From Terriglobia bacterium (GTDB taxonomy: Bacteria > Acidobacteriota > Terriglobia > Acidiferrales > UBA7541): a stretch of DNA of 64,000 bases. Under the pieces are notes generated by a model. The model did not search any database. It saw nothing but the letters and a program-made list of their open reading frames with translations, and had not been told where the DNA came from. Positions 26,518 to 35,699 of this stretch are shown here, in pieces. Made by a program: the position numbers and the translations under genes. The stretch covers positions 47,810-111,809 of the forward strand of contig JAIQFG010000003.1 in NCBI GenBank assembly GCA_020073375.1, read 5' to 3'. Numbering within the stretch: the stretch's first letter is position 1; every line of letters starts with the position of its first letter.

Positions 26518-27535
26518 GGAGGGCTTGTCCTCGGCTCAACAGAGTGCGCGTCATGTTCGCGTAGGTATCGACCGCATCGAGCAATTCGCGCTTGGAAATC
26601 TTCTCCTGCGTGGTGTGCGCCACGTGAATACTGCCCGGGCCGAACAGGAACGGCTCGCCCCAGGCCGGCGCCAGCACCGGAATATCGGTGGTGAAGGCCA
26701 CGACGGAGGTGGGAAAACCGTCGAGCGCGGCAAAACGCATGGCCGGCAACGACAAGATCTCCTTCACCTCGGCGCGATCGCCGACCGCGGCGCGCAGCGC
26801 CCGATCGATTTGCCGGCCGTCGCTCACCAGGCGAATCGCGAGTTCCGCCTTCGCCGCGTCCGGGATAATGTTGGGCGCGCGCCCGCCGGAAATCGTGCCG
26901 ATGTTCAGCGTCGTCTTCCCCAAGACCAGATCCGCTGGCAGAGGCATTCGCCGGATCGAATCCAGGGCGTCGAGAAGTTTTTCGATGGCGGAATCGCCCA
27001 GTTCCGGATAGGCCGAGTGCGCCATCTTGCCCGCGGCGATCACTTCGCAACGCAGAATTCCCTTCGAGCCGAGCGCGACTTTGCTCTCGGTCGGCTCGCC
27101 GTTGATCAGGTAGCGCGCTCCTCGAGGCGATCGCGCGGCCACTTCGGCGCCGGCGCTGTTGCGCTCTTCCCCGACGACAAACAGCAGTCCGAAATTCCGC
27201 GTGCCAGCTTCAATCAATTTTTCGGCGGAGGCAATCATCGCGGCGATGATGCCCTTGGCATCGCACGAACCGCGCCCGTAAATATTGCTGTCGTCCTCGC
27301 TCGACGGGAAAAACGGCGGCACAGTATCCATGTGCGTGGAAAGCACGACCACGGGTTCGCCCCACTCGGCGTACACATTGAAGCGGTTGGGCGTCACCAT
27401 CATGGCTTCCACATTGCCGCCGGACCCCGCCGCCAGGCCGGAGAGATAGTGGAGCAGGTATTCGCCTACCTGCTTTTCATTCTCCGTGATCGACTCGATG
27501 TCGACCAATGCGCGCGTCATTTCAAATGGATGCAT
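26510..27535 (-). CDS. dapE: M20-family deacylase, probable succinyl-diaminopimelate desuccinylase
   Basis: 341 residues of a zinc-dependent M20 peptidase: LSTHMDTVPP (first metal ligand), IYGRGSCDAKGIIAAMI, VVGEERNSAGA (catalytic Glu) and a dimerisation domain. The place ahead of dapB-dapA-dapD and the presence of the succinylase DapD point to DapE, although ArgE-like specificity cannot be ruled out. It is the first gene of the lysine operon. No ribosome site is obvious. The aminotransferase step (DapC) and DapF are not in this window. Confidence 0.85.
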   Translation of the reverse strand: MHPFEMTRALVDIESITENEKQVGEYLLHYLSGLAAGSGGNVEAMMVTPNRFNVYAEWGEPVVVLSTHMDTVPPFFPSSEDDSNIYGRGSCDAKGIIAAMIASAEKLIEAGTRNFGLLFVVGEERNSAGAEVAARSPRGARYLINGEPTESKVALGSKGILRCEVIAAGKMAHSAYPELGDSAIEKLLDALDSIRRMPLPADLVLGKTTLNIGTISGGRAPNIIPDAAKAELAIRLVSDGRQIDRALRAAVGDRAEVKEILSLPAMRFAALDGFPTSVVAFTTDIPVLAPAWGEPFLFGPGSIHVAHTTQEKISKRELLDAVDTYANMTRTLLSRGQALHA

Positions 27536-27550
27536 GTGATTGCCGCAAAC

Positions 27551-27662
27551 GTAGAACAGGCTTCAGCCTGTTTGGTTTTTTCTTGATAAGCCGCAACCGG
27601 GTTTCATCCGGCGCGCATCGCAATATTCAAATTCAAAACCGACAGGCTGAAGCCTGTCCTAC
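27551..27662. repeat. GTAG-headed paired palindrome, stem family A, long spacer
   Basis: GTAGAACAGGCTTCAGCCTG at the left and CGACAGGCTGAAGCCTGTCC plus TAC at the right, with a spacer of about 70 bases. It lies just upstream of dapE. Confidence 0.83.
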
Positions 27663-28110
27663 TGGGTCGTGATCGATTCTAATCCTATGGGGGGAACGGC
27701 GCGCAGGCGAAGGAGCGGCGCGCAAAGGGGCAGGCGCCTCGCTCCTCGATAGCGCTCCATCCGTTTTCGGATCGGGCTCCAACTAGAGCCCACAACCGAC
27801 CTCAGGATGACAGTGGGCGGGTGTTAGCCTCGCCCCCCAGCCTCCGCGGCAGGATTGCCGTCGGCGGCTTCGGCGGAAGAAACTGCTTTGCACCTTTCGC
27901 CAAGCCTCCGAAATTCCTCGGAACCGCTGCCCGGCTACTGATTGCTTCCGCTCCTCTACCAAGACGCGTCAAAGATAGCATCCGATGCCTGCCGGGTCAA
28001 ACGAAGCGGGATTTCAGGCCGCCCGGTTGCAAATTGTCCGCGGCCCTAAATTGTGCGGAACTACCCCGCCCTTGCTATAATTCCAGCCGCGGCGAATCCA
28101 GCGCGCATCC
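27663..28110. other. Intergenic region upstream of the FkbM gene
   Basis: About 450 bases without a convincing gene. It holds a perfect 6-bp hairpin at 27774-27791 (GGGCTC, loop CAACTA, GAGCCC). At its right end is a promoter with TTGTGC (28051) and an extended -10 TGCTATAAT (28073-28081). Confidence 0.55.
28051..28081 (+). promoter_or_regulatory. Promoter of the FkbM methyltransferase gene
   Basis: A perfect TATAAT with TG one base ahead (extended -10), and TTGTGC 19 bases upstream. It ends 29 bases before the ATG. Confidence 0.55.
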
Positions 28111-28923
28111 ATGAATCCTTCCCTGCAATATGAAATTCGCGGCTGGGCGTACTGGGCCAAATGCCTGAACCCGCTTCGGCCGACCATCACGATTCCCGAT
28201 TTGCCCCTCGATATCAAACTGCATGCCTACAAGCGCGACGCGGTGGGACGAGGCCTGTACCGCCGAAAGATTCATGAGCCTGCGCTGACCGAATTCCTGC
28301 TGACGCGATTTGTCAGTGCCGCGGAACGAAACTTCATCGACGTTGGCGCAAACATCGGTTACTTTTCCTGCCTGATGTCAAAGCTGGCCGGGCCGTCCGG
28401 CTCAGTACTGGCCGTGGAACCGGAACCGGACAACCTGAAACTTCTGGAACAAAATCTGAAGATCAATAACCTGATGAATGTGACGGTTTATGCGTGCGCC
28501 CTGGGCGAGCGGGAAGGCCTGGCCAAGCTGGGATTGTATAAGGCCGCCAACCGCGGGCGCCATTCGATGCTGGACGCGGACGCCGCGAACACAATTCCGG
28601 TAAGGGTCCGGACGCTGGACGAGGTGGTGAAATCCTCGCCCGTCCAGGGCGCGTCGTGGGATCTGGTGAAAATCGATGTCGAAGGCTATGAAGGATTCGT
28701 GCTCGCGGGGGCGAATCAAACTCTTCCCCGCGTGGAAAGACTGGTCATGGAATTTTCTCCACCGCTGCTTCGGACAGCCGGGTTCGATCCGGCATCGCTG
28801 CTCGAAACGATGTGCGGGGAATTCTCGAAGATTTACCGTATCGCGGGCGCCGAGCTAGCGGTCACATCGAAAGACGAGTGTCTGGCTAGCGACGCACAGG
28901 TGGAGCTGGTATTCGAGCGCTGA
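28111..28923 (+). CDS. FkbM-family SAM-dependent methyltransferase
   Basis: 270 residues. The SAM-binding motif I is NFIDVGANIGYFSCLMSKLA, followed by VLAVEPEPDNLKLLEQNLK, RVRTLDEVV and the FkbM hallmark DLVKIDVEGYEGFVLAGA. FkbM enzymes mostly methylate oxygen on sugars or natural products; the substrate here is unknown. The gene stands alone between repeats and a histidine kinase on the other strand, with a clear upstream promoter. Confidence 0.88.
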   Translation: MNPSLQYEIRGWAYWAKCLNPLRPTITIPDLPLDIKLHAYKRDAVGRGLYRRKIHEPALTEFLLTRFVSAAERNFIDVGANIGYFSCLMSKLAGPSGSVLAVEPEPDNLKLLEQNLKINNLMNVTVYACALGEREGLAKLGLYKAANRGRHSMLDADAANTIPVRVRTLDEVVKSSPVQGASWDLVKIDVEGYEGFVLAGANQTLPRVERLVMEFSPPLLRTAGFDPASLLETMCGEFSKIYRIAGAELAVTSKDECLASDAQVELVFER

Positions 28924-29041
28924 AGAAGATGCACTGTCCGCATGAACCGGCCCCGGAGGATTCGACCTGCAGGCCAGCTGCCGTTTCGGCCTGCACTGCG
29001 CGGGAGGAACTGCTCCGGAAAAGCCCAGGATTTAAGAATTC

Positions 29042-31420
<2,379 letters not shown>

Positions 31421-31849
31421 TGGCTTTCTATCCGCCTGCGGAAATCGAGGCGCTCGTTCGGATCATTTTCTTTCGCCGGGTGGAGCGCGCTTCCGGCCGG
31501 TGGCGCCCTCTGTGATTAGGTTGCAAATCTTGCGATCCCTGGATCGCTGTTCTTTCACGCACCGCCAAATCACAATTGGAGTGTCGACCGGGAAGGAGCA
31601 ATTGAATTGCCAACCACAAGAATCTGGCGGGGCTAACCATTGAATTATGAATGGTTTGGATGAGGACAAATGCCGCCTTGTGCCAGCGGATCCGGAGGAA
31701 GTGTCAAACGGAAACAATCTGTTTCAAGCGGGCGTGAGGCATGGTTTGCGTTGGGCTCTTCATTCGGGCCGACAGGAGTGTATAAATCGGGCTTCGAGGG
31801 TCAATCAAGAAAAGGCGCCCGCCGCAAACTATGCCGCGGGAAAAACGCC
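31421..31849. other. Intergenic region between the kinase and the SAM-II promoter
   Basis: About 430 bases. I see no supported gene, hairpin or repeat apart from the kinase promoter that must lie at its left end on the minus strand. Confidence 0.4.
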
Positions 31850-31878
31850 TTGACAGGAAGATACGCTAAATCTATACT
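31850..31878 (+). promoter_or_regulatory. Consensus sigma-70 promoter of the SAM-II-led unit
   Basis: TTGACA and TATACT with exactly 17 bases between them. The predicted start, near 31885, lies about 7 bases before the first paired base of the riboswitch. Confidence 0.85.
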
Positions 31879-31890
31879 TTCTTCGCTGGA

Positions 31891-31942
31891 CACGTGGCGA
31901 TTTAAGGCAACTTGCTCCACGTAAAAAACTGCTAAAGAGTCG
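31891..31942 (+). promoter_or_regulatory. SAM-II (SAM-alpha) riboswitch candidate
   Basis: The segment follows the SAM-II consensus in order: P1 left strand ACGTGG (31892-31897), the loop GATTTAAGGCAACTTGC, P1 right strand CCACGT (31917-31922), an A-rich joint (AAAAA), then GCTAAAG (31931-31937) that completes the pseudoknot region. GATTT, CTTGC, CCACGT and GCTAAAG are the conserved blocks of the metA/metX leaders described in alphaproteobacteria. SAM-II RNAs bind S-adenosylmethionine and turn methionine genes down. A terminator follows at 31970. Covariance scoring was not possible here. Confidence 0.82.
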
Positions 31943-31968
31943 GACGAGCACTCAATTAGAACTTTTTG

Positions 31969-32007
31969 AGCCCTCCCCCTCTTTGGCGTGGAGGGTTCTT
32001 TGTTTTC
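31969..32007 (+). terminator. Intrinsic terminator / expression platform after SAM-II
   Basis: CCCTCC (31971-31976) pairs with GGAGGG (31990-31995), extended by flanking GAG and TTC, followed by TTCTTTGTTTT. It lies between the riboswitch and the coding region, so SAM-dependent early termination is likely. Confidence 0.72.
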
Positions 32008-32107
32008 AGGAAACTCTTCCGCGCCGCCAACCTGCAGCAGTTCATCCAGTCAGAATGTTATTTTTATTAGGTGGCCGCAAGCCAGCCATCGAAAGCGGGA
32101 AGCCATT

Positions 32108-33358
32108 ATGGCCGAACATTTTCAATTGAAATGCCGAGAATGCGGGAAGTTGTGGGGAAATCAGGCACGTTCGTTCTGCGAGGAGTGCCTGTCGCCGCTG
32201 GAAGTGGTTTACGACCTGGAGGCCATTCGCCCTGTTTTTACCCGCAAGAACATCGAAGCCGGGCCGAACAATCTGTGGCGCTATAGCGCGCTGCTACCCC
32301 TGCCCGATGGCTACCAAGCTACTCTGCCGACAGGGTTTACGCCGCTGGTACAGGCGCGGCGGCTGGGCAAGAAACTGGGCGCCAGCCAGCTTTACGTGAA
32401 AAACGACGCCGTCTGCTTCCCCACCCTCTCGTTCAAGGATCGCGTGGTGGCAACCGCCCTGGCTGCGGCGCGCCGGTTTGGCTTTCAGGTAGTGAGCTGC
32501 TCCTCGACCGGCAATTTGGCCAACGCAGTGGCCGCGCAGGCCGCACGCGAGGGATTCGACGCCTGGATCTTCATTCCCGCCGATCTGGAACCCGCCAAGA
32601 TTACCGGCACGCAGGTCTTCGGTGCGAAGTTGGTGCGCATCGCCGGAAACTACGACCAGGTGAACCGCCTTTGCTCGCAGATCGCCGAGAAATTCAACTG
32701 GGGATTCGTGAACGTGAATCTGCGGCCGTACTACGCCGAGGGTTCCAAGACCGTGGGGTATGAAATCGCCGAGCAACTCGGCTGGCGACTGCCCGACAAC
32801 ATCGTGGTGCCCATGGCCGGCGGCTCGCTGATCACCAAAATCCGCAAGGCGTTCAATGAGCTGATCGCGCTGGGACTGGTCGAAGAAAAGAAAGTGAAAT
32901 TCTTCGGCGCGCAAGCCACCGGCTGCTCGCCGATTTCCGACGCCGTGAAGCGCAATCTGGACCGCTTCGAGCCGCAAAAGCCCGCGACGATTGCGCGCTC
33001 GCTGGCCATCGGCAATCCCGCCGACGGCTTTTACGCCTCGCGCGCCATTCGCGACAGCGGCGGCTGGGCCGAGGATGTTTCCGACGCCGACATCGTCAAG
33101 GGCATTCAGCTGCTTGCCGAACACGAAGGAATTTTCACGGAAACGGCCGGCGGCGTAACCACTGGCGTGACCCAGAAACTGATTCAGCAGGGCTACATCA
33201 ATCCTAGCGAAATCACAGTGGCCTGCATCACGGGCAACGGCCTGAAGACAATCGACGCGATTTCGCAGGAATACACGTTGACGCCGGCGATCGAGCCGCG
33301 CCTTAGCGTGTTTGAATCCTTCATCAATGACCGCATGGTTGCAGTGGCGGGAAACTAG
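32108..33358 (+). CDS. Threonine-synthase-family PLP enzyme under SAM-II control
   Basis: 416 residues. An N-terminal zinc ribbon (Cys9, Cys12, Cys24, Cys27) precedes a fold-type II PLP domain with Lys110 in CFPTLSFKDRVV, SCSSTGNLANAVAAQAA and VPMAGGSLITK. It differs from the canonical ThrC at 19790. By homology it would be annotated thrC (O-phosphohomoserine to threonine). The SAM-II leader and the CysO-like gene 6 bases downstream instead suggest that it makes homocysteine from an activated homoserine with carrier-bound sulfide. That function is inferred. GGGAAG stands upstream of the ATG. Confidence 0.85.
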   Translation: MAEHFQLKCRECGKLWGNQARSFCEECLSPLEVVYDLEAIRPVFTRKNIEAGPNNLWRYSALLPLPDGYQATLPTGFTPLVQARRLGKKLGASQLYVKNDAVCFPTLSFKDRVVATALAAARRFGFQVVSCSSTGNLANAVAAQAAREGFDAWIFIPADLEPAKITGTQVFGAKLVRIAGNYDQVNRLCSQIAEKFNWGFVNVNLRPYYAEGSKTVGYEIAEQLGWRLPDNIVVPMAGGSLITKIRKAFNELIALGLVEEKKVKFFGAQATGCSPISDAVKRNLDRFEPQKPATIARSLAIGNPADGFYASRAIRDSGGWAEDVSDADIVKGIQLLAEHEGIFTETAGGVTTGVTQKLIQQGYINPSEITVACITGNGLKTIDAISQEYTLTPAIEPRLSVFESFINDRMVAVAGN

Positions 33359-33364
33359 GAAAAC

Positions 33365-33661
33365 ATGAAAATTACCGTGGAAATTCCCACAGCATTGCGC
33401 CGGTTTACCGACGGCGTGCAATCCATCGAATGCGGCTCAGCGACCTTGCCGGAATTGATGAGCGAAATCGAGTCGAGGTTCCCGGCCATCAGCAAGCACT
33501 TGCGCGACGATGCCGGGCAGGTGCGGCGCTTCATCAACATTTACGTAAACGAGGAAGATATTCGCTTTCTCGGCGGGGACAGCTACAAGTTTCGCGAAGG
33601 CGACCGCGTGCTGGTGGTTCCCTCGATCGCCGGCGGAGCTCCCTCAAATGCCTGCGGATGA
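33365..33661 (+). CDS. CysO-like (MoaD/ThiS family) sulfur carrier protein with masked Gly-Gly
   Basis: 98 residues with the beta-grasp fold. MKITVEIPTALRRFTDG and RRFINIYVNEEDIRFLGG are very like mycobacterial CysO, ending in VPSIAGG. Gly90-Gly91 should carry the thiocarboxylate, but seven more residues (APSNACG) follow, so a protease of the Mec/JAMM type would have to trim it before activation by an E1-like enzyme. Neither partner is in the window. It starts 6 bases after the PLP gene and belongs to the SAM-II unit. Sulfur delivery to homocysteine or cysteine is inferred. Confidence 0.85.
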   Translation: MKITVEIPTALRRFTDGVQSIECGSATLPELMSEIESRFPAISKHLRDDAGQVRRFINIYVNEEDIRFLGGDSYKFREGDRVLVVPSIAGGAPSNACG

Positions 33662-33713
33662 AAAAGATGCGGGGGGACGGCTTCTTGACTCGCACCCCGC
33701 GGCCATCTTTGGC

Positions 33714-33741
33714 TTGACAATTCCGGCAGCTGAATTATTCT
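33714..33741 (+). promoter_or_regulatory. Promoter of the Thr/Ile attenuator
   Basis: TTGACA and TATTCT with 16 bases between. The expected start is about 3-4 bases before the leader peptide ATG, so the leader mRNA would be nearly leaderless. Confidence 0.7.
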
Positions 33742-33750
33742 GTAGGGGAT

Positions 33751-33852
33751 ATGATCACCACGACTACCAAGGGAATTATGATTACCACGCGCACCCCCAA
33801 GTGTATTGGGGCGGCGCGGACCCCCTTGGGAGCCAAGGATACGCAAGCGTAG
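33751..33852 (+). CDS. Threonine/isoleucine-rich leader peptide (thrL-like)
   Basis: A 33-codon frame starting MITTTTKGIMITTRTP: nine Thr and four Ile in all, seven Thr and three Ile within the first 15 codons. AGGGG lies two bases before the ATG, or the message may be leaderless. E. coli thrL has the same character (runs of Thr and Ile) and stalls ribosomes when charged Thr- or Ile-tRNA is short. A promoter lies just upstream and a strong terminator 28 bases after the stop. Inside the frame CCCCAA/TTGGGG (33795-33811) can form an early hairpin. Downstream are sirC-, cobA-, asd- and lysC-type genes. Confidence 0.82.
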   Translation: MITTTTKGIMITTRTPKCIGAARTPLGAKDTQA

Positions 33853-33880
33853 CAAGAAATCCTTTCAGCTCTTAGATGCG

Positions 33881-33918
33881 GCCCGCGAAGCTACCAAGCT
33901 CGCGGGCGTTTTTATTTT
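33881..33918 (+). terminator. Attenuator terminator
   Basis: GCCCGCGA pairs with TCGCGGGC, with an inner GCT/AGC and the loop ACCA, one bulged A, then TTTTTATTTT. CCGCG in its left arm can pair with CGCGG at 33815-33819 inside the leader frame, a possible antiterminator contact of only five bases. Confidence 0.82.
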
Positions 33919-33920
33919 AG

Positions 33921-34045
33921 GTAGCACAGGCGCTGTTGCCTGTGTGGGTTGGGCGGGTGAAACTGGATTTGCGGGTGATGTGCGGGTTAGAAAAGCACAC
34001 AGGCAGCCCCTCGCAGGGGCTCGGGATAAAGAGTGGCTGTGCTAC
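33921..34045. repeat. GTAG-headed paired palindrome, diverged
   Basis: GTAGCACAGGCGCTGTTGCC at the left and AGAGTGGCTGTGCTAC at the right, with two further short palindromes inside (CACACAGGCAG, CCCTCGCAGGGG). It starts two bases after the attenuator T run and ends 26 bases before the next gene. Confidence 0.75.
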
Positions 34046-34071
34046 TGGACCGCGCGCGAAAGAATGATGCC

Positions 34072-34644
34072 ATGAGTCTATTTCCCATGTTCGTGAAGCT
34101 TGAGGGCCGGCAGGTGCTGGTGGTCGGCGCGGGAAGCGTGGGCGAGGCGAAGATTGAAAGCCTGCTGGCGACCGATGCCGCGGTGCGCGTCGTCGCGCCG
34201 CACGCCACGCCGCGCGTTCGCGAATGGGCGCGCGAGGGGCGCATCGAATGGCACGCCCGGGAATATTCTCCGGCGGATTTCGCGGGCGTGTTTCTGGTCA
34301 TCGCCTCGACCAATTCCCCGGCGCTGCATGACGACATTTATGCGGAGGCGAAAAGCCGCGGCGTGCTCTGCAACTGCGTGGACGAACCGGTGCGCTGCGA
34401 CTTCTACTTCCCCGCCGTGGTGCGCCGTGGAGAATTGCAGATAGCGATTTCCACCGGCGGCCTAAGCCCCGCGCTGGCGCAGCGGTTGCGCAAGGAACTG
34501 GAACAGCAGTTCGGGCCGGAGTGGGAGCAGTGGCTGGAGCAGCTCGGCCGCACGCGGGACGAGTTGCAGAGCATTCCCATGCCGCCGGAGCAGCGCAAGC
34601 GCCTGCTGCACCAGTATGCGAGCCTGGATCCGAAGCCGCAGTAG
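34072..34644 (+). CDS. Precorrin-2 dehydrogenase / sirohydrochlorin ferrochelatase (CysG-N, SirC type)
   Basis: 190 residues. MSLFPMFVKLEGRQVLVVGAG is the NAD-binding start of this family; VIASTNSPALHDDIYAEA, CNCVDEPVRCDFYFPAVV and ISTGGLSPALAQRLRKELE are its signature segments. It oxidises precorrin-2 and probably inserts iron to make sirohaem, the cofactor of sulfite and nitrite reductases. The ATG follows an in-frame upstream ATG that lies inside the repeat. It is the first structural gene behind the Thr/Ile attenuator. Confidence 0.92.
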   Translation: MSLFPMFVKLEGRQVLVVGAGSVGEAKIESLLATDAAVRVVAPHATPRVREWAREGRIEWHAREYSPADFAGVFLVIASTNSPALHDDIYAEAKSRGVLCNCVDEPVRCDFYFPAVVRRGELQIAISTGGLSPALAQRLRKELEQQFGPEWEQWLEQLGRTRDELQSIPMPPEQRKRLLHQYASLDPKPQ

Positions 34645-34696
34645 CGCGTGGGATGAAAAAATCGGGATTTGTAAAGCAGGACGCTTCCGAAAAGCT

Positions 34697-34824
34697 TTGT
34701 GGGTCGGACCTTCAGGTCCGAGGTTACTGCGGCAGGTCTAAGGGCTTTTAAGCCCTGGCGCTTCAGGGGCTAAAGCCCATCGCCCGTAGAAGCTTTATGT
34801 CGGAGCTGAAGCTCCGACCCACAA
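34697..34824. repeat. Paired palindrome with GTGGGTCGGA ends
   Basis: TTGTGGGTCGGACCTTCAGG at the left and GGAGCTGAAGCTCCGACCCA at the right. Between them are more small hairpins (GGGCTTTTAAGCCC, GCTTCAGGGGCTAAAGC). This is a third sequence family of the same architecture; a fragment like it lies at 43860. Confidence 0.75.
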
Positions 34825-34877
34825 ACCAGTTTCTTAAGGCACAGCAGCCGCGAAGCTTGAGAGGAATGAGAATCGAA

Positions 34878-35699
34878 ATGCCGGGAAAAGTTTATCTCGT
34901 GGGAGCCGGGCCGGGCGATCCGGAATTGCTGACGCGCAAGGCGTGGCGCGTGTTGCAGTCCGCCGACGCCGTGCTGCACGACGACTTGGTCTCCGAAGAG
35001 ATTCTGCGGACTTTGCCGGCAGCCGCGCTGGTCCTGAACGTGGGAAAGCGCTGCGGCGCCAAGGGAATTTCGCAGCGCGAGATCAACGAGCGCATGGTGG
35101 ACCTGGCGCGCGCGGGAAAAATCGTCGCGCGCCTCAAGAGCGGAGACCCGCTGCTGTTCGGCCGCGCGGGAGAAGAGATGGAAGCGCTGCGCGAAGCGGG
35201 CGTCGAGTTCGAGGTAATTCCTGGAGTCACTTCGGCGCTGGGCGCGGCAGCTTCGGCCGGAATTTCGCTGACCGACCGGCGGCGCGCTTCGCGCGTGGTG
35301 TTTGTCACAGCGCATCGCGAGGGCGGCTCGGGGCTGATTCACGAACACGACGTGGCCGCGGACACTACCTACGTGATTTACATGCCGGGCAACCGCTACG
35401 CGGCGCTTTCCTCGGAACTGATGGCTGCTGGACTTGGTGCGGAAATTCCCTGCGTGCTGATCTCGCGCGCGACCACAAAGGACGAAACGGTGTTTCGTAC
35501 GACGGTCGGAAAAATATCCGAGTGCCCGGCGGTGGTGTCGCCGTCGCTTGTGATCGTGGGCGCGGTGGCGGGCGCGCCGCTTGGCCAAGAAACCAAAACC
35601 TCCGAAGGCGAACTCTTGGCCGAGGATTATTCGGAAATTCTAAGTCTTGCTTTGCAGCATCCATTCCATCATTCGTTGAGGGGGAACGGTGTCGAATAA
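34878..35699 (+). CDS. cobA: Uroporphyrinogen-III C-methyltransferase
   Basis: 273 residues from MPGKVYLVGAGPGDPELLTR. VLHDDLVSEEIL, GDPLLFGRAGEE, EVIPGVTSALGAAASAGI and a late VIVGAVA are standard for SUMT (CobA/CysG-C). It makes precorrin-2 from uroporphyrinogen III with SAM, feeding the preceding dehydrogenase. An ATG four codons upstream (34866) is an alternative, but its GAGGA is too close. The 3' end overlaps asd by 11 bases. The ~20-residue tail after the catalytic domain is not family-typical. Confidence 0.93.
   Translation: MPGKVYLVGAGPGDPELLTRKAWRVLQSADAVLHDDLVSEEILRTLPAAALVLNVGKRCGAKGISQREINERMVDLARAGKIVARLKSGDPLLFGRAGEEMEALREAGVEFEVIPGVTSALGAAASAGISLTDRRRASRVVFVTAHREGGSGLIHEHDVAADTTYVIYMPGNRYAALSSELMAAGLGAEIPCVLISRATTKDETVFRTTVGKISECPAVVSPSLVIVGAVAGAPLGQETKTSEGELLAEDYSEILSLALQHPFHHSLRGNGVE

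Noticed and set aside
33648..33875. 75-codon frame overlapping the end of the sulfur carrier gene
   Set aside because: It runs through the attenuator promoter and the leader peptide in another frame and has no family-like features.
33921..34045. Riboswitch upstream of the sirohaem gene
   Set aside because: The base pairing is explained by the GTAG...CTAC repeat family found at many loci; no cobalamin or other aptamer core was recognised.
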